Under the pieces are notes generated by a model. The model searched no databases and had not been told where the DNA came from. It worked only from the letters and a program-made list of their open reading frames with translations. From Rhodoferax sp. (GTDB lineage Bacteria > Pseudomonadota > Gammaproteobacteria > Burkholderiales > Burkholderiaceae_C), in contig JAQTSL010000071.1 in NCBI GenBank assembly GCA_028711355.1, positions 1 through 13,204 of the forward strand: DNA of 13,204 nt. The letters are read 5' to 3'. Each line of letters opens with the position of its first letter. The first letter of the stretch is position 1. Shown one piece after another: positions 6,807-13,204 of the stretch. The translations under genes were made by a program, and so were the position numbers.

Positions 6807-7784
6807 ATGAAAACACGCCCGTTCAAACAAGTCGATGTCTTCACCGACACGCCCTACCTTGGCAATCCGCTGGCCGTGGTGCTCGACGGCACCGGCTTGA
6901 GCACCGGCGACATGCAGCACTTTGCTCATTGGACCAACCTGTCTGAAACCACCTTCTTGCTGCCACCCACACCCGAGGCCGCCGCAGCCGGTGCCGACTA
7001 CCAGGTGCGTATCTTCACCACCGCCTATGAAATGCCGTTTGCCGGCCACCCGACGCTGGGCAGTTGCCACGCCTGGCTGCAAGCCGGGGGCCAGCCGAAA
7101 CACCCTGAGTTCATCGTGCAGCAATGCCCGGTGGGGCTGGTGCGCATTCGCCACAATACCGGTCCCATCGCCTTTGCTGCGCCGGCACTCACCCGCCGCC
7201 AGCCCACGCCCGACACCGTGGCCAGCTTGACCGCTACTTTGGGTCTATCCCCAGCGCAGGTGCTGGCCGCGCAATACCTCAACAATGGCCCCAGCCACTT
7301 TGGCCTGCTGATGGACAGCGCAGACACCGTGCAGCATGTCAAACCAGATGCCGTAGCGTTGCGCAGTGCAATGAAGGCTACAGGCATCAGCGGCATCGGC
7401 CTGGCGGCGGTGGATGTCCCGTCAACGAGCAGTGGGCTCATCAAACGCTCAAACCGCCAGGCGCGGGCGTTCGCAGGCAACCCGGGTACATCAGCAGATA
7501 CGGCTGGAGCAGCAGTCCCCACTCAAACAACCCAAGCACAACTGACCGTCCGGTTCTTTTTCGACTCCGGCGTGACGGTGCTCGAAGACCCGGTCACCGG
7601 CAGTTTCAACGCCAGCCTGGCGCAATGGCTGATCGCGGACGGCCTGGCACCCCGTGCTTACGTGGCAATGCAAGGCTCCTGCCTGGGCCGCTTTGGCCAG
7701 GTGCACCTGTCGCAAGACGCAAACGGGCAGGTTTGGGTGGGTGGCGACTGCGTCACCTGCATCGACGGCAGCGTGAGTTTGTAG
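6807..7784 (+). CDS. PhzF-family isomerase/epimerase-like protein
   Basis: This 325-aa protein has the diaminopimelate-epimerase fold of the PhzF family, whose known members include the isomerase of phenazine biosynthesis. Seen: KQVDVFTDTPYLGNPLAVV (7-25), Glu47 in NLSETTFLL at the catalytic acid position, MPFAGHPTLGS with His81, and EDPVTGSFNASLAQWL with Asp261. The residues known for catalysis in PhzF are therefore kept. Between the domains, residues about 205-243 (DNA 7419-7535) form a polar Ser/Thr/Ala/Gly-rich stretch that looks like an insertion relative to the family; this makes the protein longer than most members (usually 260-300 aa). The substrate is unknown; no phenazine genes are present, so a phenazine role is not supported. 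It is probably the last gene of the amino-acid module, 25 bp after GST. Confidence 0.88.
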   Translation: MKTRPFKQVDVFTDTPYLGNPLAVVLDGTGLSTGDMQHFAHWTNLSETTFLLPPTPEAAAAGADYQVRIFTTAYEMPFAGHPTLGSCHAWLQAGGQPKHPEFIVQQCPVGLVRIRHNTGPIAFAAPALTRRQPTPDTVASLTATLGLSPAQVLAAQYLNNGPSHFGLLMDSADTVQHVKPDAVALRSAMKATGISGIGLAAVDVPSTSSGLIKRSNRQARAFAGNPGTSADTAGAAVPTQTTQAQLTVRFFFDSGVTVLEDPVTGSFNASLAQWLIADGLAPRAYVAMQGSCLGRFGQVHLSQDANGQVWVGGDCVTCIDGSVSL

Positions 7785-7822
7785 GGAGCCCCCTCCAAGG
7801 TCGCGGCCGCGACAGACGCGTT

Positions 7823-7840
7823 TGTAAAATTTCGCTTACA
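7823..7840 (+). promoter_or_regulatory. Possible -10/operator just before the histidine phosphatase gene
   Basis: An inverted repeat TGTAA-AATTTCGC-TTACA lies 10 bases upstream of ATG 7851, and its left arm contains a -10-like TAAAAT (7825-7830). No convincing -35 is seen 17 bases upstream, where the sequence is GC-rich. A start here would leave a leader of under 20 bases with no Shine-Dalgarno. Confidence 0.3.
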
Positions 7841-7850
7841 TTCGCGCCCC

Positions 7851-8519
7851 ATGGCAACCCTTTTCCTTGTGCGGCATGGTCAGGCTTCGTTTGGCGCTGA
7901 CGACTACGACCAGTTGAGCGAACTCGGCCAGCGCCAAAGCCAACGCCTGGGGCACTATTTCGCCGCCAAGTCGATTGTGTTTGACGCGGTTTATACCGGT
8001 ACGCTCAGGCGCCATGCGCAGACCCTGGACGGCTTGTGTGACGGCCTGCAAACCCAACTGAGCGCCACCGCGTGCGCTGGACTGAACGAATACGACAGCG
8101 CAGCGGTGATTGCCGGCGTGCACCCCGACGCGCTGGAGCGCCCGACCACACCCGAGCTGTATCGCCACCACTTTCGCCTGCTGCGCCAGGGCCTGACACA
8201 GTGGATGCTGGGCCGCATCACACCGGTCGGGTTACCGTCGTGGCCGGACTTTGCGCAAGGCGTTGTCGATGTGCTGAGCCAGATTCAGCAAAGCGACGCG
8301 CAAAACGTGTTGCTGGTCTCCAGCGGTGGCCCGATCGCCTGCGCCATTGGCCACGTGCTGGCCACGCCAGCGGCAGCGACGCTTGAGCTCAATATGCGCT
8401 TGCGCAACACCGCCGTGAGCGAGCTCACCTTTACGCCCAAGCGCTATGCGCTCAATACCTACAACAGCGTGGCGCATCTGGACAGCCCCGGACTCAGCGA
8501 CTGGATGACCCACGCCTAG
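7851..8519 (+). CDS. Histidine phosphatase family protein (phosphoglycerate-mutase-like)
   Basis: This 222-aa cytoplasmic protein belongs to the histidine phosphatase superfamily, whose members remove phosphate from small molecules or proteins through a phospho-histidine. Seen: the N-terminal LVRHGQASFG motif with Arg8 and the nucleophile His9, TLRRHAQT with Arg53 contributing to the phosphate pocket, and LNEYD with Glu80 as likely proton donor. The second conserved histidine, normally in a VSHGG-type motif, is serine here: VSSGGPIA with Ser158. Activity may therefore be weak or altered, or the subfamily may use another residue. ATG 7851 begins directly at the family's first beta-strand. It is separated by 66 bp from PhzF and may have its own promoter. 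The MFS gene follows after 60 bp. Confidence 0.9.
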   Translation: MATLFLVRHGQASFGADDYDQLSELGQRQSQRLGHYFAAKSIVFDAVYTGTLRRHAQTLDGLCDGLQTQLSATACAGLNEYDSAAVIAGVHPDALERPTTPELYRHHFRLLRQGLTQWMLGRITPVGLPSWPDFAQGVVDVLSQIQQSDAQNVLLVSSGGPIACAIGHVLATPAAATLELNMRLRNTAVSELTFTPKRYALNTYNSVAHLDSPGLSDWMTHA

Positions 8520-8579
8520 ACCTGAGCCCCGGTCGGCCCGGTTGGGCGGCTGTTCTGATTCCTTGACCCAACTCATTGC

Positions 8580-9758
8580 ATGAACCGACACCTGTGGCTG
8601 CTGGCCTTGTGCCAGGGCTTGTTCCTGACCAACAACGTGACCTTTATCGCCATCAATGGGCTGGTAGGTCTGAGCCTGGCGCCGCTGGGCTGGATGGCGA
8701 CACTGCCGGTGATGGGCTACGTGGTGGGTGGTGCGCTATCTACCAGCCTGGTGGCGCGCAGCCAGAGCCGTTTCGGCCGCCAAGCATCGTTTCAACTGGG
8801 TCTGCTGGTGGCTTGTTTGAGCGCGCTGCTGTGCGCTTTTGCTGCCTGGAGTCACAACTTTTGGTTGCTGTGCGGCGCCACCGTGATCGCCGGTTACTAC
8901 AACGCCAACGCCAACCTGTACCGTTTTGCCGCCGCTGAGCTGGCCAGCGCCGGTTTCAAAGAAAAAGCAGTATCGATCGTCATGGCCGGCGGGCTGATCG
9001 GCGCGGTCGCCGGTCCCAACCTGGCTGCGGCCACGCGCAGCGCCACGGCGGTGCCGTTCATGGGGGCTTATCTGGCGCTGGCCGGTGTGGCGCTGGTGGC
9101 GATGGCGGTGCTGGCCTTCATTACGTTTGCGCCAGCGCCGCCCAAGGTGCCTGGCCAACAGGGGCGGCCACTGGCTGAAATCATGCGCCAGCCGACCTTC
9201 GTCGTGGCCGCCGCGTGCGGGGCTTTGGGCTATGGTGTGATGAATTTGCTGATGGCCGCCACCCCGTTGGCGATGCAGCAGTGCAGCTTGCCATTTAGTG
9301 ACGTGGCGCTGGTGCTGGAGTGGCACGTGATCGGCATGTTTGCACCAGGCTTTGTCACCGGTCACCTGATCAAACGCTTTGGCGTGCTGCCGATCATGGG
9401 CGTGGGCGTGCTGCTGAACGCCGTTTGCATCGCGATTGCCCTGTCTGGTGTCGATTTGCAGCAGTTTCTGCTGGCGCTGTTTTTGCTGGGCGTGGGCTGG
9501 AACTTTTTGTTTACCGGAAGCACCACCTTGTCATTGCAAACTTACACCCCACCAGAAAAAGACCGGGCCCAGGGCGCGCTTAACTTCTTTGTCTTTGCCA
9601 CCACCGCGCTGACCAGCTTTGCCAGCGGCGCGCTGGTGACCACGCAGGGCTGGATGATCTTAACCCTGGGCTCGCTGCTGCCAGTGCTGGCGTGCGGCGC
9701 GGCGCTGGTCTGGCTGGCGCGCCAGCCAGCAAGGGTTCGATCTGACCCAGTTGCGTAA
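8580..9758 (+). CDS. MFS transporter
   Basis: This is an inner-membrane protein of 392 aa with about twelve hydrophobic helices in two six-helix halves, typical of the major facilitator superfamily. The halves are joined by a polar loop around residues 181-200 (APAPPKVPGQQGRPLAE). A motif-A-like basic loop, RSQSRFGRQAS (60-70), follows the second helix, and GHLIKRFGVLP sits at the equivalent place in the second half. The conserved glycine-rich helix AGGLIGAVAGPNL (about 137-149) resembles those of drug and metabolite exporters. The substrate is unknown. The ATG follows a 60-bp gap that contains a short GCCC-GGTT-GGGC hairpin but no T-run, and no clear Shine-Dalgarno is seen. It lies just upstream of the AT-rich patch with repeat copy B. 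Confidence 0.9.
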   Translation: MNRHLWLLALCQGLFLTNNVTFIAINGLVGLSLAPLGWMATLPVMGYVVGGALSTSLVARSQSRFGRQASFQLGLLVACLSALLCAFAAWSHNFWLLCGATVIAGYYNANANLYRFAAAELASAGFKEKAVSIVMAGGLIGAVAGPNLAAATRSATAVPFMGAYLALAGVALVAMAVLAFITFAPAPPKVPGQQGRPLAEIMRQPTFVVAAACGALGYGVMNLLMAATPLAMQQCSLPFSDVALVLEWHVIGMFAPGFVTGHLIKRFGVLPIMGVGVLLNAVCIAIALSGVDLQQFLLALFLLGVGWNFLFTGSTTLSLQTYTPPEKDRAQGALNFFVFATTALTSFASGALVTTQGWMILTLGSLLPVLACGAALVWLARQPARVRSDPVA

Positions 9759-9780
9759 CACGCCACCAGTTTTGCAATTA

Positions 9781-9828
9781 ATTCAATAGCTTCTGACACT
9801 TGCTGAATAAGGGCAAGATGCCATTTTT
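9781..9828 (+). repeat. Dispersed ATAGCT repeat, copy B (intergenic)
   Basis: Begins ATTCAATAGCTTCTGACAC and continues GAATAAGGGCAAG, ending in an AT-rich tail. It matches copy A at 30 of 48 positions without gaps. It lies in the 139-bp AT-rich gap between the MFS gene and the truncated ATPase gene, the only copy away from any coding sequence. Confidence 0.55.
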
Positions 9829-9851
9829 GGTGTAAATTGGCTGGGATGATG

Positions 9852-9880
9852 ATCGACTTAAATCCTCGATTTGAGTCGAT
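9852..9880. promoter_or_regulatory. 13-bp hairpin/palindrome before the ATPase gene
   Basis: ATCGACTTAAATC and GATTTGAGTCGAT are separated by CTC. Twelve of thirteen positions are exactly complementary, and the remaining one is a G-T pair that is allowed in RNA. It is followed by ATTATTTC rather than a pure T-run. It could act as a terminator for the MFS gene, as an operator for the ATPase gene, or as part of a mobile-element end. It covers the TTG at 9871, which makes that an unlikely start for the ATPase. Confidence 0.6.
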
Positions 9881-9897
9881 ATTATTTCAATTGGCCA

Positions 9898-10788
9898 ATG
9901 CTCAATTTGCCACTTTCACCGACCGCCTTGGCGTTACCGCGCCTGGCTCAGACGGTGTTGCAGAGCAGCTTGGCCGATACGCCGGTGGTGCTATTGCAAG
10001 GCCCGCGCCAAGCTGGCAAAACCACCTTGGCGCGCACCGTGGCCGAGCCTGCGGGGTTGGGTTACCTTAGTTTTGACGACGACAACCTGGTGCGCGCTGC
10101 GCGTGCCGATCCACTGGGTTTTGTCTCCGATTTGTCCCCGGGGATGGTGCTGGACGAAGTTCAGCGCGTGCCCGAGATATTCACCTCGCTCAAGTTGCTG
10201 GTAGATCGCGACCGCCAACCGGGCCGGTTTTTATTGACTGGTTCAGCCAATGTGTTGTTGTTGCCCAAACTGGCAGATTCGCTGGCCGGGCGGATCCAAG
10301 TGATTCGCCTGCACCCGTTGGCGCAAGTTCAGTTGCGTCAATACCCCAGTGGTTTTTTGGCGCAACTTTTTAGCGCTGAGTTCAAGGTGATGTCTTGCGC
10401 ACGCATGGGCTTGGCGCTGGCCGAGTTGCTGGTGGCGGGTGGTTTTCTGGCAGCGCTGATGCGTCAGCCAGCACGGCGCAGAGCCTGGTACCAGGCCTAT
10501 GTGCAAACCCTGATTCAGCGCGATGTGCGCGATTTGGCACGCATCGCGGCGCTCGATGTCATGCCCCGTTTGCCCGAATTGGCCGCCGGTCAAACGGCGC
10601 ATTTGTTTAACGTGAGCGAATTGGCCAGCCCCTTTGGCTTGAGCCGTCCCACGGTGCGTGACTATTTAGGCCTGCTGGAGCGGGTGTTTCTGGTGGATCT
10701 ATTGCCGCCTTGGCATTTTGCCTTTTGGGCCACGCCTGTTTGCCCTGCCGATTCGATCCTTGTGGGCACAAGCCTAAACCTGAAATGA
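9898..10788 (+). CDS. DUF4143-type AAA ATPase, C-terminally truncated
   Basis: This 296-aa protein belongs to the AAA-type ATPases that carry a C-terminal DUF4143 domain, a widespread family of poorly known function often found on mobile DNA. Seen: Walker A GPRQAGKT (35-42), Walker B MVLDEVQR (83-90), the FLLTGSAN sensor segment (111-118), SLAGRIQVIRLHPLAQ (128-143), the QTLIQRDVRDLA stretch and the helix-turn-helix-like LSRPTVRDYLGLLE (248-261). The family's usual LLPPW motif is followed after one residue by unrelated sequence (from about residue 274) and a stop, so roughly the last 100 residues of a normal 370-400-aa protein are missing. It is probably non-functional or altered. ATG 9898 is chosen over TTG 9871, which lies in the hairpin. 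Frequent TTG leucine codons and AT-rich flanks suggest transfer. It converges on the sulfhydrylase gene, 21 bp away. Confidence 0.75.
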   Translation: MLNLPLSPTALALPRLAQTVLQSSLADTPVVLLQGPRQAGKTTLARTVAEPAGLGYLSFDDDNLVRAARADPLGFVSDLSPGMVLDEVQRVPEIFTSLKLLVDRDRQPGRFLLTGSANVLLLPKLADSLAGRIQVIRLHPLAQVQLRQYPSGFLAQLFSAEFKVMSCARMGLALAELLVAGGFLAALMRQPARRRAWYQAYVQTLIQRDVRDLARIAALDVMPRLPELAAGQTAHLFNVSELASPFGLSRPTVRDYLGLLERVFLVDLLPPWHFAFWATPVCPADSILVGTSLNLK

Positions 10789-10809
10789 CGCCGTTGCCAC
10801 GCGGTCAAG

Positions 10810-12099
10810 CTAAAGCATGGCCTTGGCCAGTGCCTGGTCAATGTCCCACAAAATATCGTCGAGCGTCTCCAGCCCGACCGACAGACGGATCAAATCTGGC
10901 GGCACACCGGCGGCGATCTGCTGTGCTTCGTCCATCTGGCGGTGCGTGGTCGAGGCCGGGTGAATCACCAGCGTTTTGGCGTCGCCAATATTGGCCAGGT
11001 GCGACAAAAACTGCACGCTGTTTATGAATTTTTGACCGGCGCCAGCGCCGCCCTTGATGCCAAAGGTGAGCACAGCACCGGCGCCGCGCGGCAGATATTT
11101 TTGCGCCAACGCGTGGTACTTGCTGGACGCCAGGCCGGGGTAGTTGACCCAGGCAACAAAGGGGTGCGACGCAAGATGTTGCGCCACCGCCAGCGCATTG
11201 GCGCAGTGCCGGTCCATGCGCAAGGAGAGCGTTTCAACCCCTTGCAGCAGCAGGAATGCGTTGAAGGGTGACAGCGCCGGGCCGAACGTGCGCAAGCCCT
11301 CCATGCGGCATTTGGCGGTAAAGCCAAAGTCGCCAAAGGTTTCAAAGAAGCGCACCCCGTGATAGCCCTTGGACGGCTCGGTCATGCACGCAAAGTGGCC
11401 GTTGCCCCAGGGGAAGTGGCCCGATTCCACAATCACCCCGCCCATGGTGCTGCCGTGACCGCCCAGAAATTTGGTGGCCGAATGCAGTACCACGGCGGCG
11501 CCGTGTTCAAACGGTCGGCACAGGTAGGGTGAGGCAAAGGTGTTGTCAATAAACAGCGGCAAACCAGCGGCGTTGGCGATGGCGGCCACGCGTGCGATGT
11601 CGAGCACGTTGAGCGACGGGTTGCCCAGCGTTTCGGCGTACAGCAGTTTGGTTTTGGGTGTGATGGCGTGGGCAAAGTTGTCGGGTTCGTCGGCATCGAC
11701 AAACACGGTGTGGATGCCCATCTTGCGAAAGTTCACATCGAGCTGCGTGTGCGTGCCGCCGTACAGCGTGCGCGCAGCGACGATCTCGTCACCGGCTTCC
11801 ACAATGTTCAAGAGCGCCACCATTTGCGCGGCCATACCACTGGCGGTGGCTACTGCCGCGCGACCGCCTTCAAGGGCCGCCACGCGCTCTTCCAATACCG
11901 CCACGGTGGGGTTCGACAAGCGCGAATAGACGTTGCCAAAGGTCTGCAGGTTAAACAGGCTGGCAGCGTGCTCGGGGCTGTCAAACACGTAGGCGGCGGT
12001 CTGGTAAATCGGGACTGCCCGGCTGCCGGTAGCGGCATCGGGAATTTGCCCGGCGTGCAGGCTCATGGTATCGAATCCGAAGGTGTGATCAGTCATCAT
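10810..12099 (-). CDS. metY: O-acetylhomoserine sulfhydrylase (aminocarboxypropyltransferase)
   Basis: This cytoplasmic PLP enzyme of the Cys/Met-metabolism family makes homocysteine from O-acetylhomoserine and sulfide in methionine synthesis. It has 429 aa, the family length. Seen: TMSLHAGQIPDAATGSRAVP (11-30), NVYSRLSNPT with Tyr58, ASGMAAQ (87-93), ETLGNPSLNVLDI (156-168), Asp185 in IDNTFASPY, and the PLP lysine Lys210 in HSATKFLGGHGSTMGG. The C-terminal TLVIHPASTTHRQM, which binds the substrate carboxylate, and IRLSVGLETLDDI are intact. ATG-ATG at 12099/12096 is chosen because homology begins directly after it; an upstream GTG at 12135 would overlap the preceding gene. It starts 7 bp after that gene's stop, so the two are probably co-transcribed. 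A cystathionine gamma-synthase-type activity is less likely given the length and motif set. Confidence 0.93.
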   Translation of the reverse strand: MMTDHTFGFDTMSLHAGQIPDAATGSRAVPIYQTAAYVFDSPEHAASLFNLQTFGNVYSRLSNPTVAVLEERVAALEGGRAAVATASGMAAQMVALLNIVEAGDEIVAARTLYGGTHTQLDVNFRKMGIHTVFVDADEPDNFAHAITPKTKLLYAETLGNPSLNVLDIARVAAIANAAGLPLFIDNTFASPYLCRPFEHGAAVVLHSATKFLGGHGSTMGGVIVESGHFPWGNGHFACMTEPSKGYHGVRFFETFGDFGFTAKCRMEGLRTFGPALSPFNAFLLLQGVETLSLRMDRHCANALAVAQHLASHPFVAWVNYPGLASSKYHALAQKYLPRGAGAVLTFGIKGGAGAGQKFINSVQFLSHLANIGDAKTLVIHPASTTHRQMDEAQQIAAGVPPDLIRLSVGLETLDDILWDIDQALAKAML

Positions 12100-12106
12100 C
12101 TTGCTT

Positions 12107-12565
12107 TCAAACGGGGCGGTGGGCACTGATGACACCGGTGTTGACGCCCATCCAGTTCAGGCCGCCAAACAGGCGTGCGTATTCGATCTTGACGCAGCGG
12201 TCCATCACCACCGTCAGGCCCGCCTGCTCGGCAAAGCGCTTTGCCTCTTCGTTGATGACGCCAATCTGTAGCCACAGCGCCTTGGCACCGATGGCCACCG
12301 CCTGCTGCGCAATCGGCAGGCAGTCTTGTGGTTTGCGAAACACATCGACCAGGTCCACCGCAAACGGAATCGACGCCAGATCAGGGTAGCTTTGCTCACC
12401 CAGAATTTCCGGGTACTTGGGGTTGACCGGGACAATCTTGTAGCCGTGTTGCTGCATGTATTTGGCTGCGAAATAGCTTGGACGGTGCCACTCGGCCGAC
12501 AGACCGACCACGGCGATGGTATGGCAGTCGCGCAGCACGCGGCGCAGGGTTGTGATGTCGTTCAT
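12107..12565 (-). CDS. CoA-binding domain protein (COG1832/YccU-like)
   Basis: This is a small cytoplasmic protein of 152 aa with a single Rossmann-type CoA-binding domain, as in YccU-like proteins. Seen: the N-terminal strand and glycine loop TIAVVGLSAEWHRPSY (16-31), YMQQHGYKIVPVNPKYPEILG (36-56), VDVFRKPQD (73-81), ALWLQIGVINEEA (96-108) and MDRCVKIEYARL (121-132). These are all conserved in the family, and the length is normal. The biochemical role of the family is not established. ATG 12565 is preferred because homology starts there; it is 13 bp from the CoA-transferase stop and 7 bp from the sulfhydrylase start. A CoA-transferase neighbour makes a CoA-linked role plausible, but that is inference. 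Confidence 0.9.
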   Translation of the reverse strand: MNDITTLRRVLRDCHTIAVVGLSAEWHRPSYFAAKYMQQHGYKIVPVNPKYPEILGEQSYPDLASIPFAVDLVDVFRKPQDCLPIAQQAVAIGAKALWLQIGVINEEAKRFAEQAGLTVVMDRCVKIEYARLFGGLNWMGVNTGVISAHRPV

Positions 12566-12578
12566 GATGCGATGATAG

Positions 12579-13204
12579 TCACGTTGACTTGCGCAACATG
12601 CCGGTCTGATCGACCCGGCGCAAGGCCGCCAGTTCGGCGGCACTGGGTTCGGGCAACACGCTGGCATCCGCTGACACCTTTAAGTCCCAGCCGGTATCGG
12701 CGCGAATCTGATCGACGCTGGTAAAGGCAAACCAACCGGTCAGCTCAAACTCTTTGGTGTGTGGCTGCGGCCGCAAAATACCCAGCGTGGTGACGATGGC
12801 TGAGGGGCCACCGCCAACAAAGCCATAACGGGCGCGGGCTTCACCACCTTCCAGGTAGCCGGGGGAAGAGATGTAGTCCACTTTCTCGACAAAGCGCTTC
12901 TTTTCATGGCCGACCATGATGACAAAACGCTTGGCACCACTGGCAATGTCGTTGGCGCCACCGGCACCGGTGAGGCGGGTTTTGGGCGGTGTGTAGTGCT
13001 CGCCGATGGCGTGACCCCAGATACCGGTGGTGTTGACGTTGCCAAACTTGTCCACCTGTGCCGCGCCAATCAGCCCCACATCGCAACGGCCCGAGGCCAC
13101 CATACAACCCAGCGCGTCCAGCGCGTTGGTAAAGCTGACCGCATTGGCCGAAATGCGGTTGCACTCGATGCCCCAGGGCAAGCCACCGATGGGCGTGGCG
13201 CCAT
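12579..13204 (-). CDS. CoA-transferase family I beta subunit (glutaconate CoA-transferase GctB-like), partial
   Basis: The minus-strand frame is open to the window edge, so the 5' end of the gene is missing; about 207 codons are visible. The part seen resembles the Acidaminococcus GctB sequence as I remember it, collinearly: LIGAAQVDKFGNVNTTGIWG, TRLTGAGGANDIASGAKRF, VGHEKKRFVEKVDYISSPGY and IVTTLGILRPQ. Related heterodimers include the IpdAB steroid-ring hydrolase and other 3-oxoacid CoA-transferases. In GctB the catalytic glutamate lies nearer the N-terminus, outside the window, so transferase versus hydrolase cannot be decided. The alpha subunit would be expected just upstream, beyond 13204. 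The TTG at 13181 is internal. It is the first visible gene of the minus-strand run and is followed 13 bp later by the CoA-binding protein. Confidence 0.85.
   Translation of the reverse strand, partial: GATPIGGLPWGIECNRISANAVSFTNALDALGCMVASGRCDVGLIGAAQVDKFGNVNTTGIWGHAIGEHYTPPKTRLTGAGGANDIASGAKRFVIMVGHEKKRFVEKVDYISSPGYLEGGEARARYGFVGGGPSAIVTTLGILRPQPHTKEFELTGWFAFTSVDQIRADTGWDLKVSADASVLPEPSAAELAALRRVDQTGMLRKST

Noticed and set aside
7430..7455. Resemblance of part of the PhzF insertion to the common bacterial repeat with a TCGACAAGCTCAGG core
   Set aside because: Only scattered bases match and no hairpin is formed, so it cannot be supported by eye.
6807..7784. A phenazine biosynthesis cluster suggested by the PhzF-family gene
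   Set aside because: No other phenazine genes are present; PhzF-family proteins are widespread outside phenazine pathways.
9837..10070. 77-codon frame starting before the ATPase gene
   Set aside because: It runs out of frame into the Walker A region of the ATPase gene and has no features of its own; a shadow frame.

Overview
The window is high-GC, densely packed DNA, most likely from the chromosome of a betaproteobacterium of the Comamonadaceae type (Rhodoferax, Polaromonas or Acidovorax relatives). That is an inference from the GC-rich codon use, the gene families and a short dispersed repeat built around ATAGCT; no 16S or other marker gene is present.

Layout. (1) Positions 1-876 hold the 3' part of the tRNA CCA-adding enzyme gene (cca), cut by the window edge. 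(2) A convergent MocR/GntR-type regulator with an aminotransferase-like effector domain (999-2444, minus strand) is divergent from a plus-strand run of amino-acid-related genes: a LysE/RhtB-family exporter, an aspartate/glutamate racemase-family protein, an EamA (DMT) exporter, a fold-type I aminotransferase, a glutathione S-transferase and a PhzF-family isomerase (2604-7784). The racemase, EamA and aminotransferase genes are joined by ATGA overlaps and the GST follows after 2 bases, so at least these four look like one transcript. The 159-bp regulator/exporter gap holds a good minus-strand promoter and nested inverted repeats. (3) Next come a histidine-phosphatase-family gene with its second catalytic histidine replaced by serine, and an MFS transporter (7851-9758). 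(4) A more AT-rich patch with one copy of the dispersed repeat and a 13-bp hairpin precedes a DUF4143-type ATPase that has lost its C-terminal region (9898-10788). (5) On the minus strand, 13204-10810, is a compact three-gene run: a glutaconate-CoA-transferase beta-like subunit (cut by the edge), a COG1832-type CoA-binding protein and an O-acetylhomoserine sulfhydrylase.

How it may work together. The regulator, racemase, aminotransferase and two exporters suggest a module that senses, interconverts and expels an amino acid or related amine; GST and PhzF could modify or detoxify a by-product. The substrate cannot be read from sequence. The most unusual structural feature is the diverged ~48-bp repeat family: two of the four copies lie inside coding sequence (the MocR interdomain linker and a loop of the EamA transporter), one abuts and partly supplies the racemase start codon, and one precedes the truncated ATPase. 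I saw no CRISPR array, tRNA, rRNA or complete insertion sequence.
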